64,000 nucleotides of DNA from Pseudomonas sp. N40(2020) (GCF_014472415.1 NZ_JACSZV010000031.1:1-64000), one strand, 5' to 3'; positions 35,026 to 44,347 are shown, numbered from the stretch's first letter. Program-made: numbers and translations. The notes: generated from the sequence alone by a model not told the origin.

Positions 35026-36063
35026 ATGCCCGATACCGCGCTGACCGATGCACTGCCATCCGACCTGCATTACGTCGATGACACACAGCCCGGCATCACC
35101 CGCAAAAAACTGCGCGGCAAGTTCAGCTACTTCGAACCGTCGGGCCAGCGCATCACTGATCCGGACGAAATCAAACGCATCAACGCCCTCGCCGTGCCGC
35201 CGGCTTACACTGACGTGTGGATCTGTCTCGACCCACGCGGCCATCTGCAAGCCACCGGCCGCGATGCCCGTGGCCGCAAGCAATACCGCTATCACGCGCG
35301 CTGGCGCGAAGTGCGCGACGCCGACAAGTACTCGCGGCTGCGCGAGTTCGGCCTGGCGTTACCGAAGCTGCGCAAACAGCTTGAAACATTGCTGGCCGCG
35401 CCCGGTTTCAGCCGCGACAAAGTCATGGCCACGGTGATCACCCTGCTCGACGCCACGCTGATACGGGTCGGCAATACGCAGTACGCGCGCGACAACCGCT
35501 CCTACGGCCTGACCACGCTGCGCAGTCGGCATGTCGAGGTCAACGGCAGTGCGATACTGTTCCAGTTCCGTGGCAAGAGCGGCATCGAACACCAGATCAC
35601 CGTGAAGGATCGGCGCCTGGCGCGGATCATCAAGCGCTGCCTTGAGCTTCCCGGGCAGAACCTGTTCCAGTACTTGGACGAAAACGGCGAGCGGCACACC
35701 GTCAGCTCCTCCGACGTCAACACCTACCTGCAAACCCTGACCGGTGCCGATTTCACTGCCAAGGACTATCGCACCTGGGCCGGCAGTGCCTTGGCATTGG
35801 CGGTTTTGCGCGAGCTTAAACACGAGTCCGAAACGGAAGCCAAACGGCACGTGGTGGAAATGGTGAAGGGGGTCGCCAAACAGTTGGGCAACACGCCAGC
35901 GGTGTGCCGCAAGTGCTACATCCACCCGGCGGTGGTGGAAAAATTCATGCTCGGCGCCCTCGCCGAATTGCCCCGGCCACGTGTACGCAAGGGTTTGCGC
36001 GCCGAGGAAGTAGCGTTGGCGATGTTTCTCGAACGCATGAGCGAGATGACCGACGCACCTTGA
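35026..36063 (+). CDS. DNA topoisomerase IB (poxvirus type)
   Basis: A 345-residue type IB topoisomerase relaxing supercoils via a 3'-phosphotyrosine. N-terminal TRKKLRGKFSYFEPSG, RGRKQYRYHARWREVRDADKY, catalytic Arg in TLIRVGNTQYARDNRSYGLT, Lys/Arg in FRGKSGIEHQI and the nucleophile Tyr in CRKCYIHPAVVEKF. Length matches bacterial/poxviral enzymes. Start at 35026 follows a GAAGGAAGCCGCC site. Monocistronic. Confidence 0.93.
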   Translation: MPDTALTDALPSDLHYVDDTQPGITRKKLRGKFSYFEPSGQRITDPDEIKRINALAVPPAYTDVWICLDPRGHLQATGRDARGRKQYRYHARWREVRDADKYSRLREFGLALPKLRKQLETLLAAPGFSRDKVMATVITLLDATLIRVGNTQYARDNRSYGLTTLRSRHVEVNGSAILFQFRGKSGIEHQITVKDRRLARIIKRCLELPGQNLFQYLDENGERHTVSSSDVNTYLQTLTGADFTAKDYRTWAGSALALAVLRELKHESETEAKRHVVEMVKGVAKQLGNTPAVCRKCYIHPAVVEKFMLGALAELPRPRVRKGLRAEEVALAMFLERMSEMTDAP

Positions 36064-36208
36064 TCGATTGCGCATCGTCCTCTAGGCTAGCCACCTTTCC
36101 CCTCCTCAGACGACCGCAGAAGTGAACAACTCAGCCCTCTGAAAATGTAATCGCGACACGCCGCAAACGGCGCTTGTCAGTTTTCACGACATTTTTCTGG
36201 AGGTGCCG

Positions 36209-37846
36209 ATGACTCACGTCTCGCGTACGCCCGCACTCGTCTCGCTGAATCAACTGGGTTTTCAATTCGCCAATGGCGAGACGATTTTCAACGACCTGAA
36301 TCTGACATTCGATCATCTGCCGACCGCTATCGTCGGACGCAACGGTGTCGGCAAAAGCGTACTCGCGCGGCTAATTGCCGGGCAGCTGCGGCCCACAACC
36401 GGCAGCGTGGTGAGTTCTTTTACTGCGCATTACGTCTCACAAAACTTCGTCGCACCACCGGGGCAAACCGTGGCCGACGCAACGGACGCGGCCTCCGTTC
36501 TGGCGGCCCTGGGGCGACTCAACCTGGGGCACGCCAGTGCCGGGGATTTCGACATCATTGGCGAACGCTGGGATTTGCCGGAACGCTTGCGCCAGTTACT
36601 CGATGAGTGCGGACTGACCGACATCGCGGCGAACGATCTGACGGCCAACCTCAGCTGCGGCCAGCAAGCCAGGATTGCCCTGATTGGCGCGCTGCTGAGC
36701 CCGGCACAATTACTGGTGCTGGATGAACCGACCAATCATCTCGACAGCGCGGGCCGGCAGTGGCTGGCGAAAAAACTCGAAGAATGGCGCGGTGGCTTGA
36801 TCGTCGTCAGCCATGACCGGCAGTTGCTGGAGCAAATGCGCAAAATCATTGAACTCACGCCTTTGGGCGCCAGCGTCTTCAGCGGTTGTTATTCGGAATT
36901 TGCCGAACAACGCCGAATCCATCAAGCCGCTGCGCAAGCTCAATTTGATCAAGCCCGGATCGAACGCCAGCGCGAGCGTTCGAGACTGCAACGCGAGCAC
37001 GATGCGATCCAGCGCCATGCTGCCGGCAGCCGGCGCAAAGCTGAGACTGCCAACGTGGCCAGCTTCGAACGAGTGGCCGCTAAAGCGGCTGCGAGAGAAA
37101 TCATAGGCAAGGTGCGCCACGGGCATCGGGCACGTAAATCCGATCTGGATACTCGTGTGCGCGACGCTTATGCGAACGTCGTGCCCGCCGACGGGGTGCT
37201 GATCAACCTGCCGGGCAGCGTCGTGCCGAGCAAGCGTCAGGTCTGCACACTGGTCGATGCGTGCCTGCCATGGCTGCCGATTGGTGCGCCTTCTACGCGG
37301 GTGAGCCTCGCCATCCACGGGCCGATGCGCATTGCCGTCAGCGGCCCCAACGGGTGTGGCAAATCGACTCTGCTGAACATCCTCGCCAATGACCTGAGAC
37401 CTGTGTGCGGTGAATGCCTGACCCACGTGCCTTTTGCGTTCATCGATCAACAATTGAAGCTGCTGGATGAGCGGACATCCATCCTTGAGCAACTGAAGGC
37501 ACAACAAACGCCATTGGACGAAGGCACCTTGCGCAGCTATCTGGCGCATCTGCAACTTAATGCGCGGCGCGTCACCTTGCCCTGTGCCTCGCTCAGTGGC
37601 GGTGAACGCCTGAAAGCCGCGCTGGCCCTGGCATTGTGGCGCCAGACGCCGGCGCAATTGTTGCTGCTTGATGAGCCGACCAATCATCTTGATCTGGCAT
37701 CCGTGGAAGCTTTCGAGCGGGCATTGCAGACATTTCCCGGGGCGATCGTCGCCGTTTCCCACGATCAAACGTTTCTACGCGCCTTAAACCCAACCCATGA
37801 TTTGATTTGGCATCCGCAAGGCTGGCACCTGCAACCGACGAGTTGA
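36209..37846 (+). CDS. ABC-F family ATP-binding protein
   Basis: A 545-residue soluble protein with two ABC cassettes: Walker A VGRNGVGKSVLARL and SGPNGCGKSTLLNI, signatures NLSCGQQARIALIG and SLSGGERLKAALAL, and Walker B LLVLDEPTNHLD twice. An arginine-rich linker (about 240-300, QRERSRLQREHDAI) joins them. No membrane domain, as in ABC-F translation/ribosome factors. The subfamily (Uup, EttA, YheS or resistance type) was not assigned. ATG at 36209 is preferred over GTG at 36203; CTGGAGG lies 5 bases upstream. Confidence 0.88.
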   Translation: MTHVSRTPALVSLNQLGFQFANGETIFNDLNLTFDHLPTAIVGRNGVGKSVLARLIAGQLRPTTGSVVSSFTAHYVSQNFVAPPGQTVADATDAASVLAALGRLNLGHASAGDFDIIGERWDLPERLRQLLDECGLTDIAANDLTANLSCGQQARIALIGALLSPAQLLVLDEPTNHLDSAGRQWLAKKLEEWRGGLIVVSHDRQLLEQMRKIIELTPLGASVFSGCYSEFAEQRRIHQAAAQAQFDQARIERQRERSRLQREHDAIQRHAAGSRRKAETANVASFERVAAKAAAREIIGKVRHGHRARKSDLDTRVRDAYANVVPADGVLINLPGSVVPSKRQVCTLVDACLPWLPIGAPSTRVSLAIHGPMRIAVSGPNGCGKSTLLNILANDLRPVCGECLTHVPFAFIDQQLKLLDERTSILEQLKAQQTPLDEGTLRSYLAHLQLNARRVTLPCASLSGGERLKAALALALWRQTPAQLLLLDEPTNHLDLASVEAFERALQTFPGAIVAVSHDQTFLRALNPTHDLIWHPQGWHLQPTS

Positions 37847-37917
37847 CCTGTCTATTTTTTGCACGATCGCTGGGGGCTTCTATAGTTGATGTGACACGAA
37901 TCAGCTGCGGTGACGCC

Positions 37918-38148
37918 ATGGAAGACATTTTCGTCGTGAAGCGTTGCAACAAGATCATTATTCACGGTCGACGCGCCGAGGACAGCCAGCATGATCCCGC
38001 CGAAGCCATTGGCTGGTTCCGCATTTGCGATACCCGAACAGGCGGCTTCATCGGCGATGGCTACGACGCGGAAGCAGACGCACGGCGCGAATGCACCCGT
38101 CTCAATGCAGTCAGTTCGCCCATTCCGGCCCGCGAGTCTTCCGGCTGA
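37918..38148 (+). CDS. small protein of unknown function
   Basis: 76 residues, MEDIFVVKRCNKIIIHGRRA at the start, with two cysteines besides (ICDTR, ECTRL). The longer frame overlapping the ABC-F 3' end is rejected. No recognised family; probably expressed separately from the ABC-F gene. Confidence 0.55.
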   Translation: MEDIFVVKRCNKIIIHGRRAEDSQHDPAEAIGWFRICDTRTGGFIGDGYDAEADARRECTRLNAVSSPIPARESSG

Positions 38149-38268
38149 TGCCGAGCAGAAGCGGGTCTATACTGAAACCAGCTGAAGGAGCGGCGCCCCA
38201 ACGGCAGAAGGCTCGCAAATAGCGGGCTTTTTGCTGCCGCTCAGCGGTTTCACGAACGGAGGTGTTCC

Positions 38269-38499
38269 ATGTCCGAAAAAGAGTCCATCACCACCCTCCT
38301 CACCCTGCTCGACGCCCGGCAGGCGCGCCTCGCGGCCGCTTGCAAAGAGATCGCCGACTGGGTCGATCACCAAGGCGGACACCCGACCGCCCTGCGCATC
38401 CGCGATCGCCTGAACGATATCGAGAAAGACGCGCCGCTGATCCGCAACACGCTGACAGCGCTCAAGCCAATCGATCGGCCGCTACCTCGGTTCAGATAG
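38269..38499 (+). CDS. small helical protein of unknown function
   Basis: 76 residues, MSEKESITTLLTLLDARQAR at the start, predicted helical hairpin, preceded by a good ACGGAGGTGTTCC ribosome site. No recognised family. Confidence 0.6.
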   Translation: MSEKESITTLLTLLDARQARLAAACKEIADWVDHQGGHPTALRIRDRLNDIEKDAPLIRNTLTALKPIDRPLPRFR

Positions 38500-38690
38500 C
38501 ACCGGTCGGCAATAAGGCTTCATACGCGGTGACGCTTGTGCCACCGCGGCGTCGCCTGTGCGGCATTTATATTCTTCGCTCAGGGATTTGGTTCTTTTCA
38601 CATAACCATCACATCTAAGCGCTTACAGTGAAATTACTCCTTTAGAAAGTCCCCCTCTCACCCGCCCGCATGCGGGTGTTTTTTTGCCTG
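38500..38690 (+). ncRNA. possible small RNA region ending at a terminator
   Basis: Non-coding stretch between two small genes that ends in a terminator at 38659-38685. An AT-rich TATATT at 38568 could be a -10, but no good -35 is seen. Weak call; it may simply be the 3' untranslated region of the 76-residue gene. Confidence 0.2.
38659..38685 (+). terminator. Rho-independent terminator
   Basis: Stem CACCCGC/GCGGGTG around CCGCAT with a long T tract after it. Confidence 0.85.
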
Positions 38691-38760
38691 CAGCTCCACT
38701 CACCGAACGGCGCTATCTACGAGTTGTCATAACCTGTACACGTCACGAAGGAGACGGTCC

Positions 38761-39045
38761 ATGGTTATCCATTTCAACGTCGAAGGGCATCTGGCCTGCG
38801 GCCACAAAGGCAAGCAACTCACTGCGAGCAAGGAACTCAATCGCGTGAAGTGCCGCAGTTGCCGTAATACCGATGCCTACAAACAGGCGAGAAAAGATCA
38901 ACGCAATGCAGCCCGACGCAGCGCACGGCACGCAAAAACCACTCATGTCGCAACAAACTGGCGCGCAGAATGGATTGAGCGGCTCACGGCGATGGCCGGG
39001 CTTCAACGCTTGCCTCGTGGTTTTGCCGGGCAGGCATTTGTTTAG
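38761..39045 (+). CDS. small cysteine-containing basic protein
   Basis: 94 residues, MVIHFNVEGHLACGHKGKQL at the start. One CGHKG and one CRSCR motif within 25 residues could form a zinc knuckle (C-x-H ... C-x2-C); the following stretch (QARKDQRNAARRSARHAK) is strongly basic and might bind nucleic acid. Start follows GAAGGAGACGGTCC. Unnamed family. Confidence 0.6.
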   Translation: MVIHFNVEGHLACGHKGKQLTASKELNRVKCRSCRNTDAYKQARKDQRNAARRSARHAKTTHVATNWRAEWIERLTAMAGLQRLPRGFAGQAFV

Positions 39046-39055
39046 AGCGGGATAA

Positions 39056-39085
39056 AAAATGGGCCGAGCAAGTCGGCCCATTTTT
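39056..39085. terminator. bidirectional terminator
   Basis: Stem ATGGGCCGA/TCGGCCCAT with flanking A and T runs, between the 94-residue gene and the convergent LysR gene. Confidence 0.85.
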
Positions 39086-39123
39086 GCGTTAGTTGTTATT
39101 CAGAAGACAGTTTCACCAGGGAT

Positions 39124-40035
39124 CTATCTCGCAACGAGAATCTCCTCAAGAAAATCAATAAACACATTGATCCGGCTAGACCCCCGGTGATTGGGCAAAT
39201 ACAGCGCATTGATGCAACTGCTCGCACTGCCGGGATTGACCTCATAGTGTTCCAGCAATCGGGTGAGTCGCCCTGCCGCGACGTCGTCGCGCACCAGCCA
39301 ATCGGCCAGTAATGTCACCCCGCCGCCCGCTATTGCTGCTTCGCGCAGAATATCGGCGTTGTTGCTTTGCAGGCGACCGTGGACGTTGAGCTGGATGGTT
39401 TCTTCGTCGCCCTGAAAGGTCCAGTGCAGGTGGGAGCCAGCGTAATCAAAGCGCAGACATTGGTGTTCAAGCAGGTCGCGGGGATGACATGGCGTCGGGT
39501 GCCGAGTCAGATAATCCGGGCTGGCCACCACCCAGCGCTGGAACGCCCCGACCCGCTTGCTGACGATATCCTCGCTGACCACCGAGGAGCCGAGGCGCAC
39601 GGAAACATCGATCTGCTCACTCAAAAGATCACTGACCTGGTCGCTCAACGACAGGCTGATTTCCAGCCCCGGATGACGATCCAGCAGGCGACTCAAATGC
39701 GGCGCAATGATGCGCCGGCCAAACTCGACGGGGACGCTGATTCGCAATCGTCCTTGCGCCTCGCTGCCACGATCGGCGACGACCGCGTCGGCCTCATCGA
39801 TGGCATCGAGAATGGCCACGGCTTTCTCGAAATAGGTTTGCCCGGCGACAGTGACGCTGGTATTGCGAGTCGTGCGGTTGAACAGGCTGGCGCCGAGCTC
39901 GTTTTCCAGGCCTGCCACCTGACGCGTCAGCCGAGCACTTTCTTTGGTGGCGATCACCGTGGCTACGTGGATTACCCGGTTGCGCCGGCGACGCCCCAAG
40001 AGTGACTTTCTTTGGGCCCACAAGGCAGGAGCCAA
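39124..40035 (-). pseudogene. LysR-family regulator with degraded N-terminus
   Basis: 303-residue frame. From about residue 35 on it is a normal LysR protein (RLTRQVAGLENELGASLFNR, then VTVAGQTYFEKAV and a full effector domain). The first 30 residues (MAPALWAQRKSLLGRRRRNR) do not resemble the expected helix-turn-helix start and are Arg-rich, with no good start codon/ribosome site. The 5' end looks replaced by unrelated sequence, so DNA binding is probably lost. Could alternatively be an unusual start. Confidence 0.6.
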
Positions 40036-40137
40036 TGGTGGCTTTACAAAAACTCACGCGGGCTATGGCTCGTCGAAGGATATGACTATTTGCGAGTGAA
40101 TCGCGGTGCATAGTCCATATTATGGCGGGCAAAAAAT

Positions 40138-40171
40138 AAGGGCTCGCATGAGAAATCTCATGCGAGCCCTT
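40138..40171 (-). terminator. terminator after tRNA-Leu
   Basis: Perfect 14-bp stem AAGGGCTCGCATGA/TCATGCGAGCCCTT with loop GAAATC; read on the minus strand it is followed by a T-rich run. Confidence 0.85.
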
Positions 40172-40179
40172 GATATTCA

Positions 40180-40266
40180 TGGTGCCCGAAGCCGGAATCG
40201 AACCGGCACGCCCTTACGAGCGGGGGATTTTAAGTCCCATGCGTCTACCAGTTTCGCCATTCGGGC
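40180..40266 (-). tRNA. tRNA-Leu (TAA anticodon)
   Basis: 87-nt class II tRNA with long variable arm; acceptor GCCCGAA/TTCGGGC, T-loop GGTTCGATTCC, anticodon TAA in ACTTAAAAT, and encoded CCA. Confidence 0.95.
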
Positions 40267-40421
40267 GGTAGCGCGGTGTAGCTCATTTCAACTGCCGAGT
40301 CGCGATCCTGACAGGATGCACGCTAAGCAGCAGAGCGGGAAATATATACATCACTTCCCGGTGAAGCAAGTTCGCAATGGCCGTATTCAAGACAAAATCT
40401 TGCAGCGCACTGGAAATAAAA

Positions 40422-40452
40422 AAGCTCCGTAAATCATGGATCTACGGAGCTT
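40422..40452 (-). terminator. terminator after tRNA-Cys
   Basis: Perfect stem AAGCTCCGTA/TACGGAGCTT, followed on the minus strand by a T-rich tract. Confidence 0.85.
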
Positions 40453-40460
40453 GTTTATAG

Positions 40461-40534
40461 TGGAGGCCGAGGTCGGAATCGAACCGGCGTAGGTGGATTT
40501 GCAATCCACTGCATAACCATTTTGCTACTCGGCC
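40461..40534 (-). tRNA. tRNA-Cys (GCA anticodon)
   Basis: 74-nt tRNA with acceptor GGCCGAG/CTCGGCC, T-loop GGTTCGATTCC, anticodon GCA in ATTGCAAAT, and encoded TCCA end. Likely co-transcribed with tRNA-Gly upstream. Confidence 0.95.
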
Positions 40535-40579
40535 TCAAAGCATCTGCTGTCAGTAGCACAACAACAAACACGTACAAAT

Positions 40580-40655
<76 letters not shown>

Positions 40656-40715
40656 TTGGTGTGGCGCATTCTATAGATTTCAGAAGCCCCGTCAACCCTT
40701 TGATTCAAAAAAGTT

Positions 40716-41276
40716 TTATTTCTTTTCAACATCGGTTTTCAGATGTGGCCAGGCAGCGCGAAGGTATTGAACCATCGACCACAAAGTCAGACCTGCCGAC
40801 ACCATCAGCAAGGCATAACCGAGGATCACCCAGAAACTGAAGTCTTTCGGATTGGCCAGCAAAATGACCAGCGCCAGCATCTGCGCAGCGGTTTTCCATT
40901 TGCCTAGATTCGATACAGCTACATGAGCACGGGCGCCGAGTTCGGCCATCCATTCACGCAATGCCGATACGACAATCTCACGACCGATGATCACGGCAGC
41001 CGGCAGCGTGAGCCAGAGATTACCGTGTTCTTGCACCAGCAGTACCAGCGCCACCGCGACCATGAGTTTGTCGGCGACCGGATCAAGAAAAGCGCCGAAC
41101 GGAGTGCTTTGTTCCAGACGGCGGGCCAGATAACCATCCAGCCAGTCGGTGGCTGCCGCAAAGGCAAACACCGAGGCGGAGGCCATGTAACTCCACTGGT
41201 AAGGCAGATAGAACAGCAAAATGAAGATCGGAATGAGCAGGACGCGTAGAACGGTAATCAGATTAGGGATATTCAT
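40716..41276 (-). CDS. pgsA: CDP-diacylglycerol--glycerol-3-phosphate 3-phosphatidyltransferase
   Basis: A 186-residue inner-membrane enzyme making phosphatidylglycerophosphate, the precursor of phosphatidylglycerol. The CDP-alcohol phosphatidyltransferase signature is in DWLDGYLARRLEQSTPFGAF and continues LDPVADK (D-G-x2-A-R-x8-G-x3-D-x3-D). Start at 41276 (MNIPNLITVLRVLLIPIF) is preferred to GTG at 41282. The order gacA-uvrC-pgsA-tRNA is the usual pseudomonad one. Confidence 0.95.
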   Translation of the reverse strand: MNIPNLITVLRVLLIPIFILLFYLPYQWSYMASASVFAFAAATDWLDGYLARRLEQSTPFGAFLDPVADKLMVAVALVLLVQEHGNLWLTLPAAVIIGREIVVSALREWMAELGARAHVAVSNLGKWKTAAQMLALVILLANPKDFSFWVILGYALLMVSAGLTLWSMVQYLRAAWPHLKTDVEKK

Positions 41277-41308
41277 CGGCACAACTGGCTACGAGGTGAA
41301 GGGGCATT

Positions 41309-43132
41309 CTACTCGCTATGCAGGTTTGCATAAATCGACTCTGCGAGCTTTTTACTGATCCCCGGGGCTTTGGCGATCTCTTCGATGCTTGCACGAGACA
41401 GCTCCTGCAATCCACCAAAATGTTTCAACAAGTCGCGACGTCGGGTCGGCCCGACGCCGGCAACGCCTTCCAGTGTGGACGTGCGGCGGGTTTTCCCGCG
41501 GCGTGCGCGGTGTCCGGTAATTGCGAATCGGTGGGCCTCATCGCGGATCTGCTGAATCAAGTGCAATGCGGGTGAGTCGCCGCGCAAGGTGAACTCGTGC
41601 GCGGCATCATTCAGATACAAAGTTTCAAAGCCAGCCTTGCGGGTTGCGCCTTTGGCCACACCGAGCAAGATCAGATCCGGGACTGCCAACTCATTGAGAA
41701 CGTCACGGGCCATCGATAGCTGCCCCTTGCCACCGTCGACCAGCAGAATATCCGGTAACTTGCCCTCGCCGTCTTTGAGCTTGCTGAATCGTCGCGTCAG
41801 CGCCTGGTGCATGGCGGCATAGTCGTCACCTGCCGTGACACCTTCGATGTTATAGCGGCGGTAATCCGACTTGATTGCGCCCTCCGGGCCAAAGACCACG
41901 CAGGACGCGACCGTCGCCTCGCCGCTGGAGTGACTGATGTCGTAGCATTCCAGACGCTGTGGCGGCTCATCCAGGTTCAACACCTCAGCCAGTGCATCAA
42001 AACGCGCTGCCGTGTGCTGCCGATTGGCAAGGCGTGCGCCCAACGCCTGTTCTGCGTTGGTGACGGCCAGTTGCTGCCAGCGCGCGCGGGTGCCGCGCAC
42101 CCGATGACTTATGGCCAATTCGCGACCACGCAGTTCATTAATCGCCTCAATCAGTGTCGGGAAGTCCTCATGCACGACGTTAACAATCAGTTCGCTCGGC
42201 AGGTCGCGCTCCGGGCTGCTGATGAAATACTGCCCAAGAAACGCCGCCATGACTTCAGAAACGTCTTCTTCGATCCCGACTTGCGGGAAGAAATTCTTGC
42301 TGCCCAGCACGCGTCCGCCACGGACACTGATCAGATGCACGCAGGCACCGCCCGGGTTGACGAAGGCAGCGATGACGTCAATATCACCCGTGCCCCCTTC
42401 CATGCTTTGCTGGTCCTGCACGCGGCGTAGCAGCGCGATCTGATCACGCAGCTCGGCGGCACGCTCGAACTCAAGGTTGATCGCCGCCTCTTCCATTGCC
42501 GTGGACAGCTCATTGGTCAGCGCATGACTGCGCCCTTCAAGAAACATCACCGAGTGGCGCACGTCTTCGGCATAAACATCAGGCTCGACCAGCCCGACGC
42601 AAGGTGCCTTGCATCGCTTGATCTGATATTGCAGACATGGGCGCGTGCGGTTCTTGTAGTAACTGTCTTCACACTGACGAACGAAAAACGTCTTTTGCAG
42701 CAAACTCAGGCTTTCGCGAATGGCGCCGGCACTTGGATAAGGCCCGAAATATTTGCCCTTGGCCTTTTTTGCCCCGCGATGGATGCTTAAACGCGGGAAC
42801 TGCCCATCTGACAGAAAAACATAGGGATAGGATTTGTCGTCGCGTAGCAGGATGTTGTACGGCGGCCGCCATTCCTTGATCAGTGTCTGTTCAAGCAGCA
42901 GCGCTTCCGTTTCGTTGGCGGTGATGGTTGTTTCGACCTGAGCAATGCGACCAACCAATGCAGCCGTTTTCGGCGCCAGCCCGGTCTTGCGAAAGTAACT
43001 CGCCAAGCGCTTCTTCAGGTTTTTGGCCTTGCCGACATAAAGCAGGCGCGCATCGCTGTCGAACATGCGATAGACGCCGGGGCGCCCGCTGACGGTAGAC
43101 AGGAAGGCGCTGGAATCGAATGTTTCAATCAT
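41309..43132 (-). CDS. uvrC: excinuclease ABC subunit C
   Basis: A 607-residue nucleotide-excision repair nuclease making both incisions. N-terminal GIY-YIG domain (GRPGVYRMFDSDARLLYVGK), UvrBC coiled-coil segment (MEEAAINLEFERAAELRDQI), RNase H-like nuclease domain (LECYDISHSSGEATVASCV, LLVDGGKGQLS) and C-terminal helix-hairpin-helix pair (GVAGVGPTRRRDLLKHFGG). It starts two bases after the gacA stop, so it depends on gacA read-through transcription; the amber codon in gacA might reduce its expression. Confidence 0.97.
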   Translation of the reverse strand: MIETFDSSAFLSTVSGRPGVYRMFDSDARLLYVGKAKNLKKRLASYFRKTGLAPKTAALVGRIAQVETTITANETEALLLEQTLIKEWRPPYNILLRDDKSYPYVFLSDGQFPRLSIHRGAKKAKGKYFGPYPSAGAIRESLSLLQKTFFVRQCEDSYYKNRTRPCLQYQIKRCKAPCVGLVEPDVYAEDVRHSVMFLEGRSHALTNELSTAMEEAAINLEFERAAELRDQIALLRRVQDQQSMEGGTGDIDVIAAFVNPGGACVHLISVRGGRVLGSKNFFPQVGIEEDVSEVMAAFLGQYFISSPERDLPSELIVNVVHEDFPTLIEAINELRGRELAISHRVRGTRARWQQLAVTNAEQALGARLANRQHTAARFDALAEVLNLDEPPQRLECYDISHSSGEATVASCVVFGPEGAIKSDYRRYNIEGVTAGDDYAAMHQALTRRFSKLKDGEGKLPDILLVDGGKGQLSMARDVLNELAVPDLILLGVAKGATRKAGFETLYLNDAAHEFTLRGDSPALHLIQQIRDEAHRFAITGHRARRGKTRRTSTLEGVAGVGPTRRRDLLKHFGGLQELSRASIEEIAKAPGISKKLAESIYANLHSE

Positions 43133-43134
43133 GG

Positions 43135-43776
43135 TCAGAGGCTGGCATCAACCATGCCGTGACGAACCGCCAACAGTGTCAACTCGACGTCGCTGCTGAT
43201 CGAAAGCTTTTCGAAAATACGGTATCGATAGGTGTTAACGGTTTTCGGCGACAGGCACAACTTGTCGGAAATGATTTGCACCTTCTGACAGCCGACAATC
43301 ATCAAAGCGATCTGGATTTCACGCTCGGATAAAGCGTCGAAGGGCGAATCGTTGGACGGCTGAAAGGACTTGATCGCCAATTGTTGAGCAATCTGCGGGC
43401 TGATATAGCGCTGACCGGCAAAGACCAGACGAATGGCCTGAACCATCTCCGGCAAACCCGCGCCTTTGGTCAAATAGCCAGCAGCACCTGCCTGCAGCAA
43501 CCGAGTAGGAAAAGGATCCTCCTCACACACCGTAACCGCGACCACTTTGATGTCCGGATGACTGCGCAACAGTTTTCGCGTGGCTTCCAGGCCGCCGATG
43601 CCGGGCATCTTGACGTCCATCAACACCACATCGGGTTTCAACTCTCGGGCCTTGATCAGGGATTCTTCCCCGGATTCGGCCTAGCCCACCACCTGCAAGC
43701 CATCAATATCGGCCAGCATCCGTGTAATGCCTGTACGAACGAGATCGTGGTCATCGACCACTAGCACCCTAATCAA
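43135..43776 (-). pseudogene. gacA: gacA response regulator interrupted by an amber codon
   Basis: The frame from TTG at 43776 reads LIRVLVVDDHDLVRTGITRM at its start, then ADIDGLQVVG, stop TAG (43681-43683), then AESGEESLIKARELKPDVVL and the rest of GacA to HGMVDASL. TAG replaces CAG (Gln32 in other pseudomonads). All else, including Asp54 and the LuxR-type helix-turn-helix (SDKLCLSPKTVNTYRYRIFE), is undamaged over 213 codons. Product would be 31 residues, without the phosphorylation site. GacA normally activates rsmX/Y/Z and thereby secondary metabolites, exoenzymes and biocontrol traits. Confidence 0.93.
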
Positions 43777-43903
43777 GCAGACACCTCGCGATATGGTCTT
43801 ATTGGGATGCCGGACACCTTAGCAAAAAGTACCGGACAGACCTAGCGGCAAGCATCATTTAAAAAGTTTCAATTCATCATTGAGGGCTTGCCCGCCGTGG
43901 GTT

Positions 43904-44347
43904 TCAGAGCACAGGTGTACCGATATCCAGCTGCATCCGCAGGAAACACTCGTCCTCGCCTTGCACGCGTAGTCCTTTTCTTTCATACAAATATTTCGCC
44001 GGGTTATTTTCAAACACGGTGAGTCGCAAAGCCGGGCGCCTTTGCTGATGAGCCATGCCAATAACCTGATCAATCGCCCAGGAACCTGCACCCTGCCGCT
44101 GAAAGGCTTCAGCAATCTGCAGCTCACGAATATACAGTGCGCGCGCATCTCGGCTGAGACTGAAAAAACCTGCCGGCACATCATCACGCAATATCAGCCA
44201 GTTCTCGCGCCCCAGCCATGCAACATCGAATGCCTCGTCCTGCCACAACAGGTCATGGTGAATGTAGTAACGCAGCATGTTCTGACAAGTAAGGTAGCGC
44301 GAAAACGCCAGATCTTCTGTTGTCGCAGGGCGTGCCTGGAATGTCAT
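43904..44347 (-). CDS. GNAT family N-acetyltransferase
   Basis: A 147-residue acetyltransferase with the acetyl-CoA loop in IAEAFQRQGAGSWAIDQVI (Q-x-x-G-x-G/A) and the C-terminal NPAKYLYERKGL segment. ATG at 44347 overlaps the stop of the upstream nitrilase-family gene by four bases, so the two are translationally coupled. Substrate unknown. Confidence 0.85.
   Translation of the reverse strand: MTFQARPATTEDLAFSRYLTCQNMLRYYIHHDLLWQDEAFDVAWLGRENWLILRDDVPAGFFSLSRDARALYIRELQIAEAFQRQGAGSWAIDQVIGMAHQQRRPALRLTVFENNPAKYLYERKGLRVQGEDECFLRMQLDIGTPVL

Noticed and set aside
43681..43683. Programmed read-through or unusual amino acid at the gacA TAG
   Set aside because: No suppressor or pyrrolysine machinery is seen in the window and other pseudomonads have a plain CAG here; a nonsense mutation is simpler.
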